Assembly (NCBI GenBank): GCA_030710605.1
Contig: CP092882.1
Location: 15,498,062 to 15,562,061 of the forward strand
Source of the DNA: Cordylochernes scorpioides
Lineage: Eukaryota > Arthropoda > Arachnida > Pseudoscorpiones > Chernetidae
Length of the DNA stretch: 64,000 nt
Direction: 5' to 3'
Under the pieces are notes generated by a model. That model did no database searches. It was not told the origin of the DNA and worked only from the letters and a program-made list of their open reading frames with translations. The position numbers were made by a program, and so were the translations under genes. This document shows positions 21,401-31,000 of the stretch, one piece after another. Each line of letters begins with the position of its first letter. The first letter of the stretch is position 1.

Positions 21401-22091
21401 TCTGCATTCCGACCAAGGAAGAAATTTCGAATCGAATATTTTCCAAGAACTGTGTAGACGACTGGGCATTGAGAAAACAAGAACTACACCTTTGCATCCT
21501 CAATCTGATGGAATGGTTGAACGTTTTAACAGGACTCTTACACAGCACCTGACCATGTTTGTTGACAAGAATCAAAGAGACTGGGATCAACATCTTCCCA
21601 TGCTCCTGATGGCTTATCGATCAGCTGAGCATGAGTCGACTGGTTATAGTCCTGCTAGAATGCTATTTGGGCATGAACTCCGAATGCCTTGTGATGTGCT
21701 CCTTGGTCGTCCAGAAGAAACCTTCGAAAACACTAATGAGTACATCTCTCACCTGGAAGAAAGGATGCTGTCCATTCATCAGTGGGCAAGAGAGAAGCTT
21801 CACTTTTCCAGCGAGAAAATGAAAGACAGGTACAACGTCAAGACTTCCCACAAGACTTTCAAAGAGGGTGAAATGGTTTGGCTCCATAATCCTCAACGGA
21901 AGAAAGGACTTTCTCCTAAACTTCAGTATCAGTGGGAAGGTCCCTACAAGATCATCAAGTGTCTCAATGATGTCATCTATCGAATTCAGAAGACCCGGAC
22001 TTCTAAACCCAAAGTTGTGCACTACAACCGATTAGCACCTTTCAGAGGTTCTGTTCCAGAACAATGGACTGTTCGGGACGATCAGTCCTAA
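18432..22091 (+). CDS. pol: Gypsy-C Pol polyprotein (protease, RT, RNase H, integrase)
   Basis: The -1 frame relative to gag opens at 18432 after a TAG and overlaps the last 25 nt of gag, so -1 ribosomal frameshifting is likely; GGAAAAC at 18441 is a candidate slip site. The first ATG is at 18552. Counting from that ATG (1179 aa), protease DTGA is at ~16, RT YLDD at ~440 and RNase H DTDAS at ~587. Integrase has its HHCC finger from ~825, catalytic D near 894 (IDVAGPFP), D near 953 (SDQGRNF) and E near 988 (VERFNRTL). A GPYKIIKCLNDVIYRI C-terminal module follows. All catalytic residues are present and no stops occur. Confidence 0.95.
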   Translation, partial: EEPGKLRIVSFSGRKLAGPFENAPDGTIQVSSLRNTENGLLLRGFINGRSCDMVIDTGANVTLVRTDVFQNLYPKPAEVRMKPISLQTATGERAKVHHCVLLSIQIGSKIFQHKGYVADIMDECIIGLDVLRQFGLSIDIGQNLLRTSDEDIPLLTSQQLHNFHACRVLALEDTQVPPRSECVIKGQLETTKVSPKFVILEGDSEAPSRGILVAKELIDTGRDVIPVRVVNLYDSARAIKKGSCLGNAEPAVLIKRNHPVMQKSKSADNVPDHLQQVWEETKKELQPGQQRELATLLATYNKIFAKSSEDYGRTDLTRHRINTGESNPIKQAPHRIPLARRQEAETLVKEMLDQNIIEPSSSPWVSPVVLVKKKDGSTRFCVDYRKLNDITKKDSYPFPRIDATLDTLAGSQWFSTLDLKSGYWQVEMHPDDKEKTAFTTGSGLWQFNVMPFGLCNAPATFERLMEAVLQGLATETCMVYLDDIIVLGKNFEEHLSNIEKVFKRLEAANLKLSPKKCKLFKKEVAYLGHIISAEGVQTDPEKTETVRMWPTPKDLTQLRSFLGLCTYYRRFIPGFSNIARPLHRLTESGRPFVWTPDCQRAMEKLKEMLVAAPILAYPRPGDSFILDTDASNTGIGGVLSQVQEGSERVIAYFSKTLSKPERNYCVTRKELLAIVKSIEHFHHYLYGQEFILRSDHASLQWLLNFKNPEGQLARWIQRLQEYQVKIQHRPGKRHQNADALSRRPCVPQCGHCARAEDKYGVRQVTVQESDEVEEQHWTGQALRKAQREDRDLLQMINWKESDEKPSWEDVAPYSPKTKSLWSLWNSLTLRDGVLYRKWESDDGKHESWKLVLPRSHVPLALQEMHSSPTGGHFGIRKTLAKARERFCWPESRADVEKWCRNCTQCSARKGPTTRSKGKLKIYNVGAPFERIAIDVAGPFPKSDLGNKYILVIMDYFTKWPVAVPIPDQEASTVSEALLQDWVCIFGVPRILHSDQGRNFESNIFQELCRRLGIEKTRTTPLHPQSDGMVERFNRTLTQHLTMFVDKNQRDWDQHLPMLLMAYRSAEHESTGYSPARMLFGHELRMPCDVLLGRPEETFENTNEYISHLEERMLSIHQWAREKLHFSSEKMKDRYNVKTSHKTFKEGEMVWLHNPQRKKGLSPKLQYQWEGPYKIIKCLNDVIYRIQKTRTSKPKVVHYNRLAPFRGSVPEQWTVRDDQS

Positions 22092-22102
22092 GGAGGGGGC
22101 AG

Positions 22103-22618
22103 TGTTACATAAAAAGAAAAATGGCGCATTCCAGAAGAGAATGTTTTAGAACGTTCTAGAAAAATGTAGAAAAATCGGAGAACAACGGATTGGCCAATCA
22201 GTAGCGATTACGCAATGCTCAAGCCTGTCGGCTTTGTGATTGGCTAACCAACCATGACCGTTCTGGAAAGATCTACTCCGGTATATATAGGGATGAGGAA
22301 CTCATGCCAGGAAGTCGAAGAACGAAGCTACGTGGTGTACTACAAGCAAGCTGCTGTCTCAAGAGGTCGGACTGCTGCCTACCGCCGACGCCGGTGTACT
22401 TCCTGGAAGATTCTAGAAGGTTCTACGAACTTCTGTCTCCTGTTCTGCTCCTGCTTTCCCTCACTGTGCTGCAGTTGGTGAGTGTGTAACTACTGTTTTC
22501 TTTATTGTTGTTTTATTTTTGCACTCTTCTGTAATTATTTTATCAATTAGGCTTAAATAAAGTCCTAAAGATCCTTTGTACCCACGGAAGTTATTCTTTG
22601 TTAACCAACAACGCAACA
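22103..22618 (+). repeat. Gypsy-C 3' LTR
   Basis: No difference from 16813-17328 was seen by eye over 516 bp. It is preceded by the purine tract AGGAGGGGGCAG and followed by the TTAT target duplicate. Confidence 0.95.
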
Positions 22619-23110
22619 TTATTTTATATTTTTTATTTTTGATTGATTTGATTTTTTGATGAACAGAAAATTCCTTTGATGTAGTTTTCCATACACCAAG
22701 TCTGAATAATTGTATAGGCACCAATTTAATTTTTTAAACCACTTAACAATTTCACTAAAGCGAATTCACTTTTATTTCTTTTAATTATCTTCTTATTTTT
22801 TATTTTTTATTTCCCAAAGCCCTAACAGAAAATTCTCTTGACATAGTTCTCCATACACCAAGTATGAATAATTGTATGGGCACCATTTTTATTTTTTTTT
22901 AACCGCTCAACAATTCCACCAACGCAAATTCATTTTGATTTCTTTCAATTATTATTTTTATTATTACTTTGATTTCCCAAAACCCTAACAAAAAATTCCC
23001 TTGATGTAGTTTTCCATACACCAAGTCTGAATAATTGTATAGGCATCTTTTTTTTTTCTCTTCAACCACTCAACAATTGTTTCACCAGCACAATTCGCTT
23101 TTACCCTTTT
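22619..23110. repeat. tandem repeat (~150-bp unit), right part
   Basis: About three further units of the array seen at 16591-16812, each with cttgaYRtagttYtccatac and caccaagtNtgaataattg. The array belongs to Gypsy-B, just before its right LTR. Confidence 0.75.
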
Positions 23111-23241
23111 TATTTTATCTTTGATACTTGTATATAGCCTCACAGTGCTGCCTAATTAATTTTCCCCACAAAATTAATTTATTCCCACAGAATTCAATTC
23201 AGGCTTCCCTTTTTGAATTCTTCACATATAGGGGACGCATC

Positions 23242-23980
23242 TGTTATAATATGTATATAGGAATATGTAACCCCACCACAATCTATGCAAAATGTATCGT
23301 CAAAAGATTTAATAAAAGTTAGGCTTCGCGAAAAGGGAAAGAAAAATTAACAGGATTGCATCATCCAGCAATTAAAGGTCACTGCCCTGGACCCATAAAA
23401 CCTAAGTTCAAAGGCCTTCTTCTTCTTGGGGGATTGCAATCATATCGACAATGGAGGTACTAAGCCAAGCATGACAAATTAACAACCAACCACCTTTAAG
23501 CATGACCAATTTAAAGCGAATCATCAGAGAACACGTGGAAGGATCTCCATCAATGAGAAGTCGAGAGAGTTAATGACGATGATCTCGGACAAGAAGTTAA
23601 AAAGAAGGTAGGTGACCGTGCTACGAGCTAGGTGTGGTCAACATAGGCTCAAACCAAGGTAGTGTACGCTCCATCATGTGAAAGGCCAAATACCTCCAGT
23701 CAGTCTTATCATTCTCCCTTTCGCAAGGTCTTATTTCTACCCCATCCAGGTGTGCTCGTTCTTCCCCTGTGGAAAACCACCATTCGACCAAGACTGCGCC
23801 ATCAATCACCAATCCAATCATATCCACCCAACCACACAATTTGACAGGATTCTACAGTGAGTCCACAGCATTCCCACAGTAAGTCAACACCCCAAGTCGA
23901 CACCACAACCCCAATTCGACCGAGAGTCGACACGATCCCACTATGAGTTCGACACGATTCGACAGAGAGTCGACAGGATA
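23242..23980 (+). repeat. Gypsy-B right LTR
   Basis: Matches 12364-13088. Differences include an extra block around 23936-23955 (cccactatgagttcgacacg). It is preceded by ATAGGGGACGCATC. Confidence 0.7.
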
Positions 23981-24017
23981 GACACAACCTGACATATATT
24001 TAATAAAGAAAGATATA

Positions 24018-24244
24018 TTATGATGCACTAGCGCGCAAGCTGTTATCAAAATACAAAACTATTTTAGACGCGTATGATTCTTTTTAAAATAAAATAATTT
24101 CTACTGCCCATACTGCTATGGAAAAATTAATGGGAGGGCCTGGCTCATCAGTGGTTCCATTTTTTTTTGCATTTCAGTATAGGCAGTAGAAATTGTTTCA
24201 TTTTAAAAAGAATCATACGCGTCTAAAATAGTTTCGTATTTTGA
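24018..24244. mobile_element. palindromic insertion with 14-bp target duplication
   Basis: taaagaaagatata occurs at 24004-24017 and 24245-24258 and brackets 227 bp. About 190 bp of the insert (24047-24243) is an inverted repeat: caaaatacaaaactatttta and gacgcgtatgattc on the left are mirrored on the right. The arms are ~60 bp around a unique centre. The left end carries about 29 bp (ttatgatgcactagcgcgca onward) not mirrored on the right. No coding capacity. Confidence 0.7.
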
Positions 24245-24351
24245 TAAAGAAAGATATAGCCTAAAAACCTGTATCTTTACATTCAATCTTCATCCACTTT
24301 TAAAATCGAGTATTTAGCTTAGTTTATATTGCAGTGCACATTATAACCTAG

Positions 24352-24444
24352 CCATCATGGTGTTCAGACAAAGAATCCTACTGGGTGTTTTCTGTGCGGA
24401 CTATTTCCAGATACTATAGAATGTGTGCTACCTTACAATATGAG
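24352..24444 (+). CDS. possible host exon, Cys-rich (candidate first visible exon)
   Basis: An open frame encodes GVQTKNPTGCFLCGLF then PDTIECVLPYNM and ends at a strong donor TGAG|GTAAGT. The acceptor could be ctag (ending 24351), since the frame has a TAA just upstream and a second acceptor at 24334 would include it. The overlapping ATG frame (MVFRQR...) stops inside and is less likely. It may belong to the lectin-like gene downstream, but its phase does not join directly to the next visible exon. Confidence 0.3.
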
Positions 24445-26214
24445 GTAAGTTTCAGCCAAATTTTTAATCTCTTATATATAGGAACCCATCTCAATCGTAG
24501 ATCACTGGCTAATCTCCCAGACTCAACCTTAGCTTGAAAATTTCTGGTCAACTGGTTCAACTCAACAATCAAAATAGGACGCGAGTAAAAACGGAACCTG
24601 GGTTACAAATACCTCTCTAAATAGGAACTAAATCTAAATATTGTAAGTTGTAAATTTATCCCATCGCGTTACACACACGCGCCTCACGCGCGCATGCAGC
24701 TCAGATGCCCTTATTCTCAACACAAATCAATTTTGCTTCTAATCCGTCTCACAATATAATAAAATATATTTTTTTTCAATTAGTTAACCCCTTTGTTAAA
24801 TAAAGGCATATTATCAATTATCAGGTTTCTAAGAATGAGTTTTTCTGAAATTATTTAAATTTTATATTTGTGTAAATACCTTTTTAATATCTAAAAACTA
24901 TATATATACACACGGTAGGATCAAAAAGTTCCTGAACTTTTAAAAAATAAAATATAAAATAACTTTGGAAAAATGGGCTGGTGTGGTTTTCATTTTAGGC
25001 ACATTTATCTCGCGTCGGTGTCGGCAATGTCAACTAGTTTTGGCGTTTGATTTGACGGGATAGTAACCTTCTGCTGTTTTGATAAATTTCCTCTCAACAA
25101 AATCTCCATCAATAAAAACTATTTATACGAGTACCACCCTCAGCTAAACATCCTAAGATCTGTTTGTAGCTCGCGAGTGTTAAGTTGACGGCACCTGGTC
25201 TAGAGGCATGGTGTAATATGATGTGTGAATATCTCTAAAAGACAGTTTCATGAGAAAAATGTTGAAATGTAAAGTTTCAATGTAGAATTTTTGTATGTTG
25301 AAATTTGGTTCAAATTTTTATCAAACACCTAATCGATAGCCTGCCTAGTTTTCTACACAGTAATTTATCAATACCATATTTTTTTATCGAGTTTATCTAT
25401 CTTTATTATTACCAAATTTACAATTTGATATCTTGAGTTGTGGTATACATTTTCTGACAATTCTTTACTTTTGCTTTACCCTCATAGCTATTATGTAAGA
25501 AAAATAATATTTATTTGTTTTGAAGTTAGAGGTAGGTTTCTTAGCCGGCTTTCATATTTCTTGAAAAATTGACATTTCGATAAGTTGAAGTTATATTTTC
25601 TCAATGTTTCAACAAAAATCTTTGGTCTCTTTATCAGGAGAAAGATATATACAGTATTTGACAAGGCTAATTGTAAGTATAATAATTTTTAAAGCTTTGC
25701 GAAATATTTTATTTTATTCCTCCTGACAAAGACGTATGATTTTTGTTGAAACGTTGAGAAAATAAATTTTAATTGACCGAAGTGTCTATTTATTAAGAAA
25801 TATTTATTTGGTTAAAACAAATCTATTACTCTAAAATAATATTAATCGTTTATGGAAATTTTCAATGAAAAAATACTTATAATAACATATTTATCTGTAA
25901 AACCTGAAAAATATTTAGAGAGAGGTTTAATTTTAGTTTTATTTTTATTCATTGAAAATTCGTATCGATATTAGTGAAAAGGTTTCACTTCTAACACTAC
26001 TGAGCCGACGCCGTTTTCTTTCTGTATAATGACTATCATTTTGAAATAATAATAACTTTTAGTCCGTGCCTGTTTCTCTCTGTTTACCAAGTTTCATCCC
26101 TTTCTGGCTCCTCTTTTCTGGTGTTTCATTTACAATGTCTCACTCTCTCCCTCTCACGCAGTTTATAATGATATACTGTTTATTAATAACAACCTGATGC
26201 ATTTTTTTTTGCAG
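24445..26214. other. intron-like AT-rich DNA with a mariner-like end and an inverted repeat
   Basis: The phrase ggtaggatcaaaaagttcct near 24914, plus tagctcgcgagtgttaagtt near 25167, resembles a mariner 5' end and leader without a transposase; this is weak. An inverted repeat is annotated separately at 25548-25806. No other exon is supported. Confidence 0.45.
25548..25806. repeat. inverted repeat, head-to-head PLE-type 3' ends
   Basis: Arms of about 90 bp: ttttctcaatgtttcaacaa (left) mirrors ttgttgaaacgttgagaaaa (right), extending outward to atatttctt on the left and aagaaatat on the right. The right arm reads CTGACAAAGACG then GTTGAAACG, resembling a degraded hammerhead core. The two arms point outward, as in the large palindrome at 33.6-37.2 kb. 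Confidence 0.55.
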
Positions 26215-26301
26215 AAACTCTCTCTAGGGGAATGTGACTCTTACGAACTAGAGTTTGCCTGTGAGAAATCTACAGCATATAATCCAGCAATGCTCTGTGA
26301 G
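26215..26301 (+). CDS. lectin-like gene exon (C-terminal part of a CTLD unit)
   Basis: Acceptor tttttttgcag, 29 codons in one frame and donor GAG|GTATTA. The peptide LGECDSYELEFACEKS has the spacing of the final cysteines of a C-type-lectin-like domain and parallels DTDECKIPRQFAC of the exon at 33381. It then runs on with TAYNPAMLCE, which would begin the next unit. Both phases are 0. The preceding CTLD exons of this unit are not seen. Confidence 0.5.
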
Positions 26302-26359
26302 GTATTATTATACCAAAACATTATGTTGAATGTTTACTGATATTTTGTATATTTCAAAA

Positions 26360-26448
26360 AACAATGATGTATATATCGATGGTAAATGCTTTTCCTTTTC
26401 AAACAATAATTGTTCTGGAAGAAGTACGGCATTTATAGCTAAATCAGA
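26360..26448 (+). CDS. lectin-like gene exon (N-terminal part of CTLD unit 2)
   Basis: The frame encodes NNDVYIDGKCFSFSNNNC then SGRSTAFIAKS and ends at TCAGA|GTAAGT in phase 2. KCFSFSNNN resembles the CYxFSxxxxN start of a CTLD. No AG acceptor is visible immediately upstream (the frame is open back to an ATG at 26330), so the 5' limit is uncertain. The phase-2 exit fits the exon at 29989. Confidence 0.45.
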
Positions 26449-26545
26449 GTAAGTATTACATTCAGTATTTTAACATAAACCACATATTATGACATATATA
26501 GAGTATATTGATAAATAATATAAGAATACAAGGTGTGTTATAATA

Positions 26546-27866
26546 CAAGGTGTGTTCAAAAGGTATCGCGACTTTTGTGTTTTTTCAAAAATTATTTATT
26601 CATTCATGAATACCTGTTTTGTCCCCTTCAAAGTAATCCCCATGATATATTATACACTTGTACCAAAGATTTTTCCAAACTTCGAAGCACTTCAAAAAAT
26701 CATTTTTTAAAATATTTTTCAGTTCCTCCTTCGATGCCGTCTTTATCTCGTCAAGCTTAGCGTAACGTCGTCCTTTCATGGGCCTCTTCAGTTTAGGGAA
26801 CAGGAAAAAGTCACAGGGGGCCAGATCTGGGGAATACGGTGGCTGCGGCATCATTAGTGTGTTGTTTTTGGCCAAAATGTCGCGCACAAGCAACGATGTG
26901 TGAACCGGGGCGTTATCGTGGTTCAAAAGCCAATTTTTGTTCTTCCACAAATCCGGGCGTTCCTGGCGGATTGCATTGCGCAAATTACGCATAACTTGCA
27001 GGTAATATTCATTCTTTACCGTTCTACCCTGTGGCAAGAACTCATGATGCACCAGGCCCCTGCAATCGAAGAAAACTGTCAGCAAAACTTTCACATTCGA
27101 CCGAAATTGGCGCGCTTTTTTCGGTCTTGTTTCGTGCGGCAGCTTCCATTGAGATGATTGAGCTTTGGTTTCCACGTCATAACCATAAACCCACGCTTCG
27201 TCACCAGGTATGACCCTCTGGAGCAAATTTGGGTCGTCGAGGACAGAGTCCAACATCTCATTAGCAATGTTCATGCGAAGCTGTTTTTGGTCGAAATTGA
27301 GCAATTTTGGTACGAATTTCGCGGCGACCCGTCTCATGCCCAAATCATTGATAAAAATCGAATGGCACGAGCCAATCGATATGTTTAGGTCCTCAGAAAC
27401 TTCTCTAACGGTGATTCGACGATTGGCCAATATCATTTTCTCCACTTCATTAATTTTTCGTCTGTTGTTGAAGTGCTCGGGCGTCCGGCACGCTCTTCGT
27501 CGTTCACATCTTCTCGGCCTTCTGAGAACATTTTGTACCACCGATAAACGTTGCTTCGGTCCAAGGTAGCTTCTCCGTATGCCACAGTCAACATTCGGAA
27601 TTCATCCGCGCACTTAATTTCGTTTTTCACACAATATTTGATACAGGTTCTTTGATCCATTTTTTTTAATAGGTAAAAATCGAAGACTATCCAAAACACC
27701 TGCAAGCAAAGCAGCTGTCAACAATTAAGTGAACCTTCAAAATGGCCGAGCTTGTCGGCATAAGTGAGAAAAATGAGTACCAACATAAAGCCACAAAAAG
27801 ATCGAAATTCGAATATACATAACCCGCAAAAATTCAAAATTCGCGATACCTTTTGAACACACCTCG
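26546..27866 (-). mobile_element. mariner element, nearly complete
   Basis: Terminal inverted repeats of about 26 bp (AGGTGTGTTCAAAAGGTATC with CGCGA inside) and TA at both ends (26544-26545, 27867-27868). One transposase gene with a single frameshift lies inside. A short partial duplication of the left tip (caaggtgtgtt) lies at 26529-26540. Confidence 0.92.
26600..27663 (-). pseudogene. mariner transposase with one frameshift
   Basis: DD34D transposase. The N-terminal HTH region (MDQRTCIKYCVKNEIKC, then ATLDRSNVYRWYKMF) and the catalytic region lie in two frames that join at about 27478. There the sequence has GACGAAAAATTAATG and one A appears to be missing. Beyond the break the 300 residues are open: PGDEAWVYGYD (first D), LLNHDNAPVHTS (second D) and SPDLAPCDFFLFPK (third D, 34 residues on). 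Only one lesion separates it from an intact gene, so it is a recent casualty. Confidence 0.9.
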
Positions 27867-28680
27867 TATATTTGCAACTATTTAAAACGAGATAGTTTTT
27901 GTGTGTTCTTTACCAATTAACAATATTAAAGATATTTTATTAATATTAGAGAGTGAATCAGATTTCTATGTGTCTATATACATATTCCCTACTATAATGT
28001 ACAGTACAGTATTTGAATCATCTATCTATTGTCTTTTAATAACCTATTACAATTAGTAGCTTTTAGAATAAACATAAATTATTTTTATATTAGTACAAAA
28101 GCAAATTTGTACTTGACTTGGATCCAGAAAAAGGCATCTCGTGATCAAGAACTATTAGTCGTACATTCAGGAGATGCCTTTTTTTATGAATAAATTATTT
28201 TAATTTCGATGTTTTGGTTTTGTCTATATATTGGATATCCCTATAAATGTGTCTATATTTTTATAAAGAAGCAATTATTATACAATTATTCAATTTTTGG
28301 AGTCTTTTTAATATATTGATCTCTATAGTTTATTCAACTGAAAAGATCCATAGAGTTAATCACGATCTTTATGTGGAATGTCAGTAGGTACTGGAATGGA
28401 AATATACCAACTGAACCTAATCTAGATGTTTTTATGGAAATCTATAGATAAAATCTAAACTCTATATCTATTTTACATGCACATTTATATATTCTTGAAA
28501 CTAAATATGTTGACTAGAAAATTAGTAAAGACAATTTCAGGCTGAAGCAGAAATTTATTTGAGGAAATATCACAAACTATAAAATAGATGAAATATAAAA
28601 AAAACCTGAAGGATGATTACACAAAGTAATATAATATATAAAATATCAATGTTAATAATCTGTTGATAAAATATACATAC
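27867..28680. other. AT-rich intron-like DNA with a short hairpin
   Basis: Nothing coding. A 12-bp inverted repeat, aaaggcatctc (28125-28135) with gagatgccttt (28163-28173), forms a hairpin followed by T's. It may be a small mobile-element relic. Confidence 0.45.
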
Positions 28681-28681
28681 T

Positions 28682-28960
28682 ATTCTACATAGATCTTTCG
28701 CTATAGGATCTGGGACCTAGAGCTAGGAAATATTGTAGATACTGACAAGGATCTGACGTGTTTCTGCCAAGGATTCCCTTGGAGTTTCGGAACTCTGTTC
28801 CTAGTAGCTTTCCATCCAATCTTTTGCGGCGTGAAGAGAGGCTTTATCGTCATATCGTCTATAGGGAAATTATCATCTTGGAAGAAAGTCTGTGCTTTGA
28901 CATGGGGGTGGAATCCTGTACCGAGTCTTGGTAAATGTAGATCACAGCACTCACGGCCTC
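28682..28960 (+). repeat. dispersed repeat, copy 1
   Basis: Shares aaatattgtagatactgaca, then ggatct, then ccctagtag-like blocks and tggaatcctg with 43228-43490 in the same orientation. Not recognised; no coding frame. Confidence 0.55.
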
Positions 28961-29988
28961 AAGGTCTTCTCAGTGACCTTCAGTTTGCCTTTATTTATAC
29001 CTATACCCATCATCTCTACCAAATGAAAATTAAGAAAGATAAACTTCAGGCTGAGACAGCGATCTATTTGAAGGCACAAGCATGAACTAAAATTGAGAAA
29101 ATACAGGAGAGGTTTGAGGTTTAAGCAGATTGATAAAATATATGAACAGCAAAATTACCAATCTGTTAATGAAATAATATATACCTTCTACAATATATAA
29201 AGTTATATTTGAATATTGATAAGATATATTGGATTTACACGAAAAAGTTTATTTATTACAAATATTAGAAAAAGCTGAGCGTTTTTCATTTTCAAGCAGT
29301 TCCAGTATATCATGAATATACCTTTTTATTGCTCTTTTACTAGACGATGAATAATGTGTTTCAGACAAAACATTTTATGGACGCGCGTATGATCACGAAT
29401 GGCTTGAAAAACAGAGACGTTCAATACCATTATCTACATATATGCATATATAAGGCGTTTATTCTCTGATAATAAATCATTTTCATGTGTTTCTCCATAT
29501 CATTGATTATATACAACTTATAGATAGCATTACATACGCAACAAATATCTATTTTTATAAATTTGATTATCATCTATCAATAAACATCTTTAACAAATTA
29601 ATTTACTGGCAATGTATTTCTTTTATTAAAATTATATCATCAAATATTAAATTAAATTATATATTTATGTACGTCTACAGACCTATAAGCTTATATTCAT
29701 AGGTTCACAAAAATCCCTAAGTTGTTTTCCTCAGAAAATGCAGGGCATATAACAAAACCAATCCATACAATGATGAACCTAGGCCACATATTGAAACACT
29801 TTTATCATTGTAGTAAGGTTTTATAAATAATATTTGATGATATTATTAAAATAAACACATCATTGCCAGTGAATTTATTTATTATAAATAAATTTATCCA
29901 TTGATTTAATAAGCCCTTAAATAAAATAGCTATAATATTTATGATTATGTTTTACACGTTAACATTTATTATTGTATGTATTTTCAAG
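28961..29988. other. AT-rich intron-like DNA
   Basis: Only short low-complexity open frames. No element boundary found. Confidence 0.5.
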
Positions 29989-30071
29989 CTCAGACCTCTC
30001 ACTGGCGAAAGCTTTATATTTTGAACCTTACCCATCCTTCAATTTTTATGTGGAGAAGAAAAATGAATCAG
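29989..30071 (+). CDS. lectin-like gene exon (middle of CTLD unit 2)
   Basis: Acceptor attttcaag, then 27 full codons (SDLSLAKALYFEPYPSFN then FYVEKKNES) and donor CAG|GTTTGT. The incoming phase is 2 and the outgoing phase is 1, exactly as for the exon at 31667. The phase-2 entry joins the exon ending at 26448 without breaking the frame. Confidence 0.5.
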
Positions 30072-30475
30072 GTTTGTATTACCTAATTTTCTATAGTTCT
30101 TGTATAATTAAATATATTCATACCAATTGAGGCTGTTTTTTATAATATATTTCACAAGTTTTCATATATTCATAGATCCGAAAAATTTGAATTGATAAAA
30201 GAAATTAGGGTATCATTGTTGAAGTTGAATCAAAACCTCTAATTATGAAATAACTTAGCGAATTACATATATTCAGACAATAATAAATTTGATGTCAAAA
30301 GTTAAAATTACCTTTCTAATTGTATATTGATTCTTGTAACATAATTCTTAGTGCCTATCTATTTTAGTGTATATAATCTTAAACCTTTTAAATTATTGAT
30401 ATTTTCTTAACCAATTTCTATATTTTATTCAGCGATACTCTCTTGTGAGAAAGAAATAACTACTTTGTTGTCTAG

Positions 30476-30648
30476 GATTCGGCTGTCATATATTTCATGG
30501 TAGATGGTACAATATGGAGATTGGTGTCTACGAATATTCTACTCCACAACTCTGTACTGCCCCACAGTACCGCTATACCAACCCAACCAATCCCAATCTC
30601 CCCCTTTCTCCCCGGATATGTCCATACAAGGCTCCAAACAGCTCCTGA
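30476..30648 (+). CDS. lectin-like gene exon, possibly terminal
   Basis: After tgttgtctag a phase-1 exon reads GFGCHIFHGRWYNMEIGVYE then YSTPQLCTAPQYRYTNPTNP and ICPYKAPNSS to a TGA at 30646-30648. Composition (C, W, Y) is coding-like and the phase joins the exon ending at 30071. A possible donor GTATGT lies 6 bp after the stop (30654), so the stop could be a lesion in an internal exon. An alternative acceptor at 30432 gives ILSCEKEITTLL in the same entry phase. Confidence 0.4.
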
Positions 30649-30702
30649 CTCTGGGTATGTATATAGATACCTAACATTTTCTTGATGTCATCATAATAAT
30701 AA

Positions 30703-31000
30703 TGGAGGTCGGTAAATGAATGATATAAATCTGGGTTTCAACCACTATGACTCGAGATTGAATCCCGCATTGGACACAATTTTTTTAATTGAAAGAAATT
30801 TATCCAATGGCCCTCGATTCTTTAAAAAGGTACATCCCTACCAGCGAGTGCAAGTAACCAATTGGAGCTCTGGCATATTTGTAAGTGCAAAGTCGCATTA
30901 CAAGCGTAAACATGTGGTGCACTTAAGGTAAAAGCAGTCGCCAACTTCCACCCACCATGATTACCCTGGCATGTACTGCGTGTACTAAAAAAATCATAAT
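30703..31000 (+). mobile_element. tRNA-derived SINE, copy with body
   Basis: A tRNA-like head (GGTAAATGAATGATATAAATC, then GAGATTGAATCCCGCATTGG) is followed by a T-run and a body containing atggccctcg, gcaagtaacca, acatgtggtgcactta, aaaagcagtcgcc and acttccacccacc. The same body occurs in inverse orientation at 59222-59506. It lies in an intron of the lectin-like gene. Right limit approximate. Confidence 0.65.

Larger units (their letters stand above)
16813..22618 (+). mobile_element. Gypsy-C: intact young Ty3/gypsy LTR retrotransposon
   Basis: LTRs of 516 bp (16813-17328 and 22103-22618) look identical by eye. They start TGTTACAT, end CGCAACA and are flanked by a TTAT target duplication. 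A primer-binding region TTTGGTGTCAGAAGTGG follows the left LTR. The purine tract AGGAGGGGGCAG directly precedes the right LTR. Gag and Pol are both uninterrupted. It is the only apparently complete LTR retrotransposon here and lies in a tandem repeat of the older Gypsy-B. Confidence 0.95.
12364..23980 (+). mobile_element. Gypsy-B: decayed Ty3/gypsy element, host of Gypsy-C
   Basis: Direct repeats 12364-13088 and 23242-23980 enclose remnants of gag, protease and a small RT fragment. A tandem-repeat region follows, into which Gypsy-C (16813-22618) has jumped. Excluding Gypsy-C the unit is about 5.8 kb. Most of RT, RNase H and all of integrase are missing or unrecognisable, so it cannot be autonomous. 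The sequence before the right LTR (ATAGGGGACGCATC) looks like a polypurine tract. Confidence 0.75.

Noticed and set aside
24359-24418. ATG frame starting MVFRQRILLGVFC as a signal peptide
   Set aside because: It stops after 20 codons before any donor; the other frame stays open to GTAAGT.
28123-28178. Hairpin followed by T's resembling a bacterial terminator
   Set aside because: The DNA is eukaryotic and no transcript end is expected; more likely an element relic.
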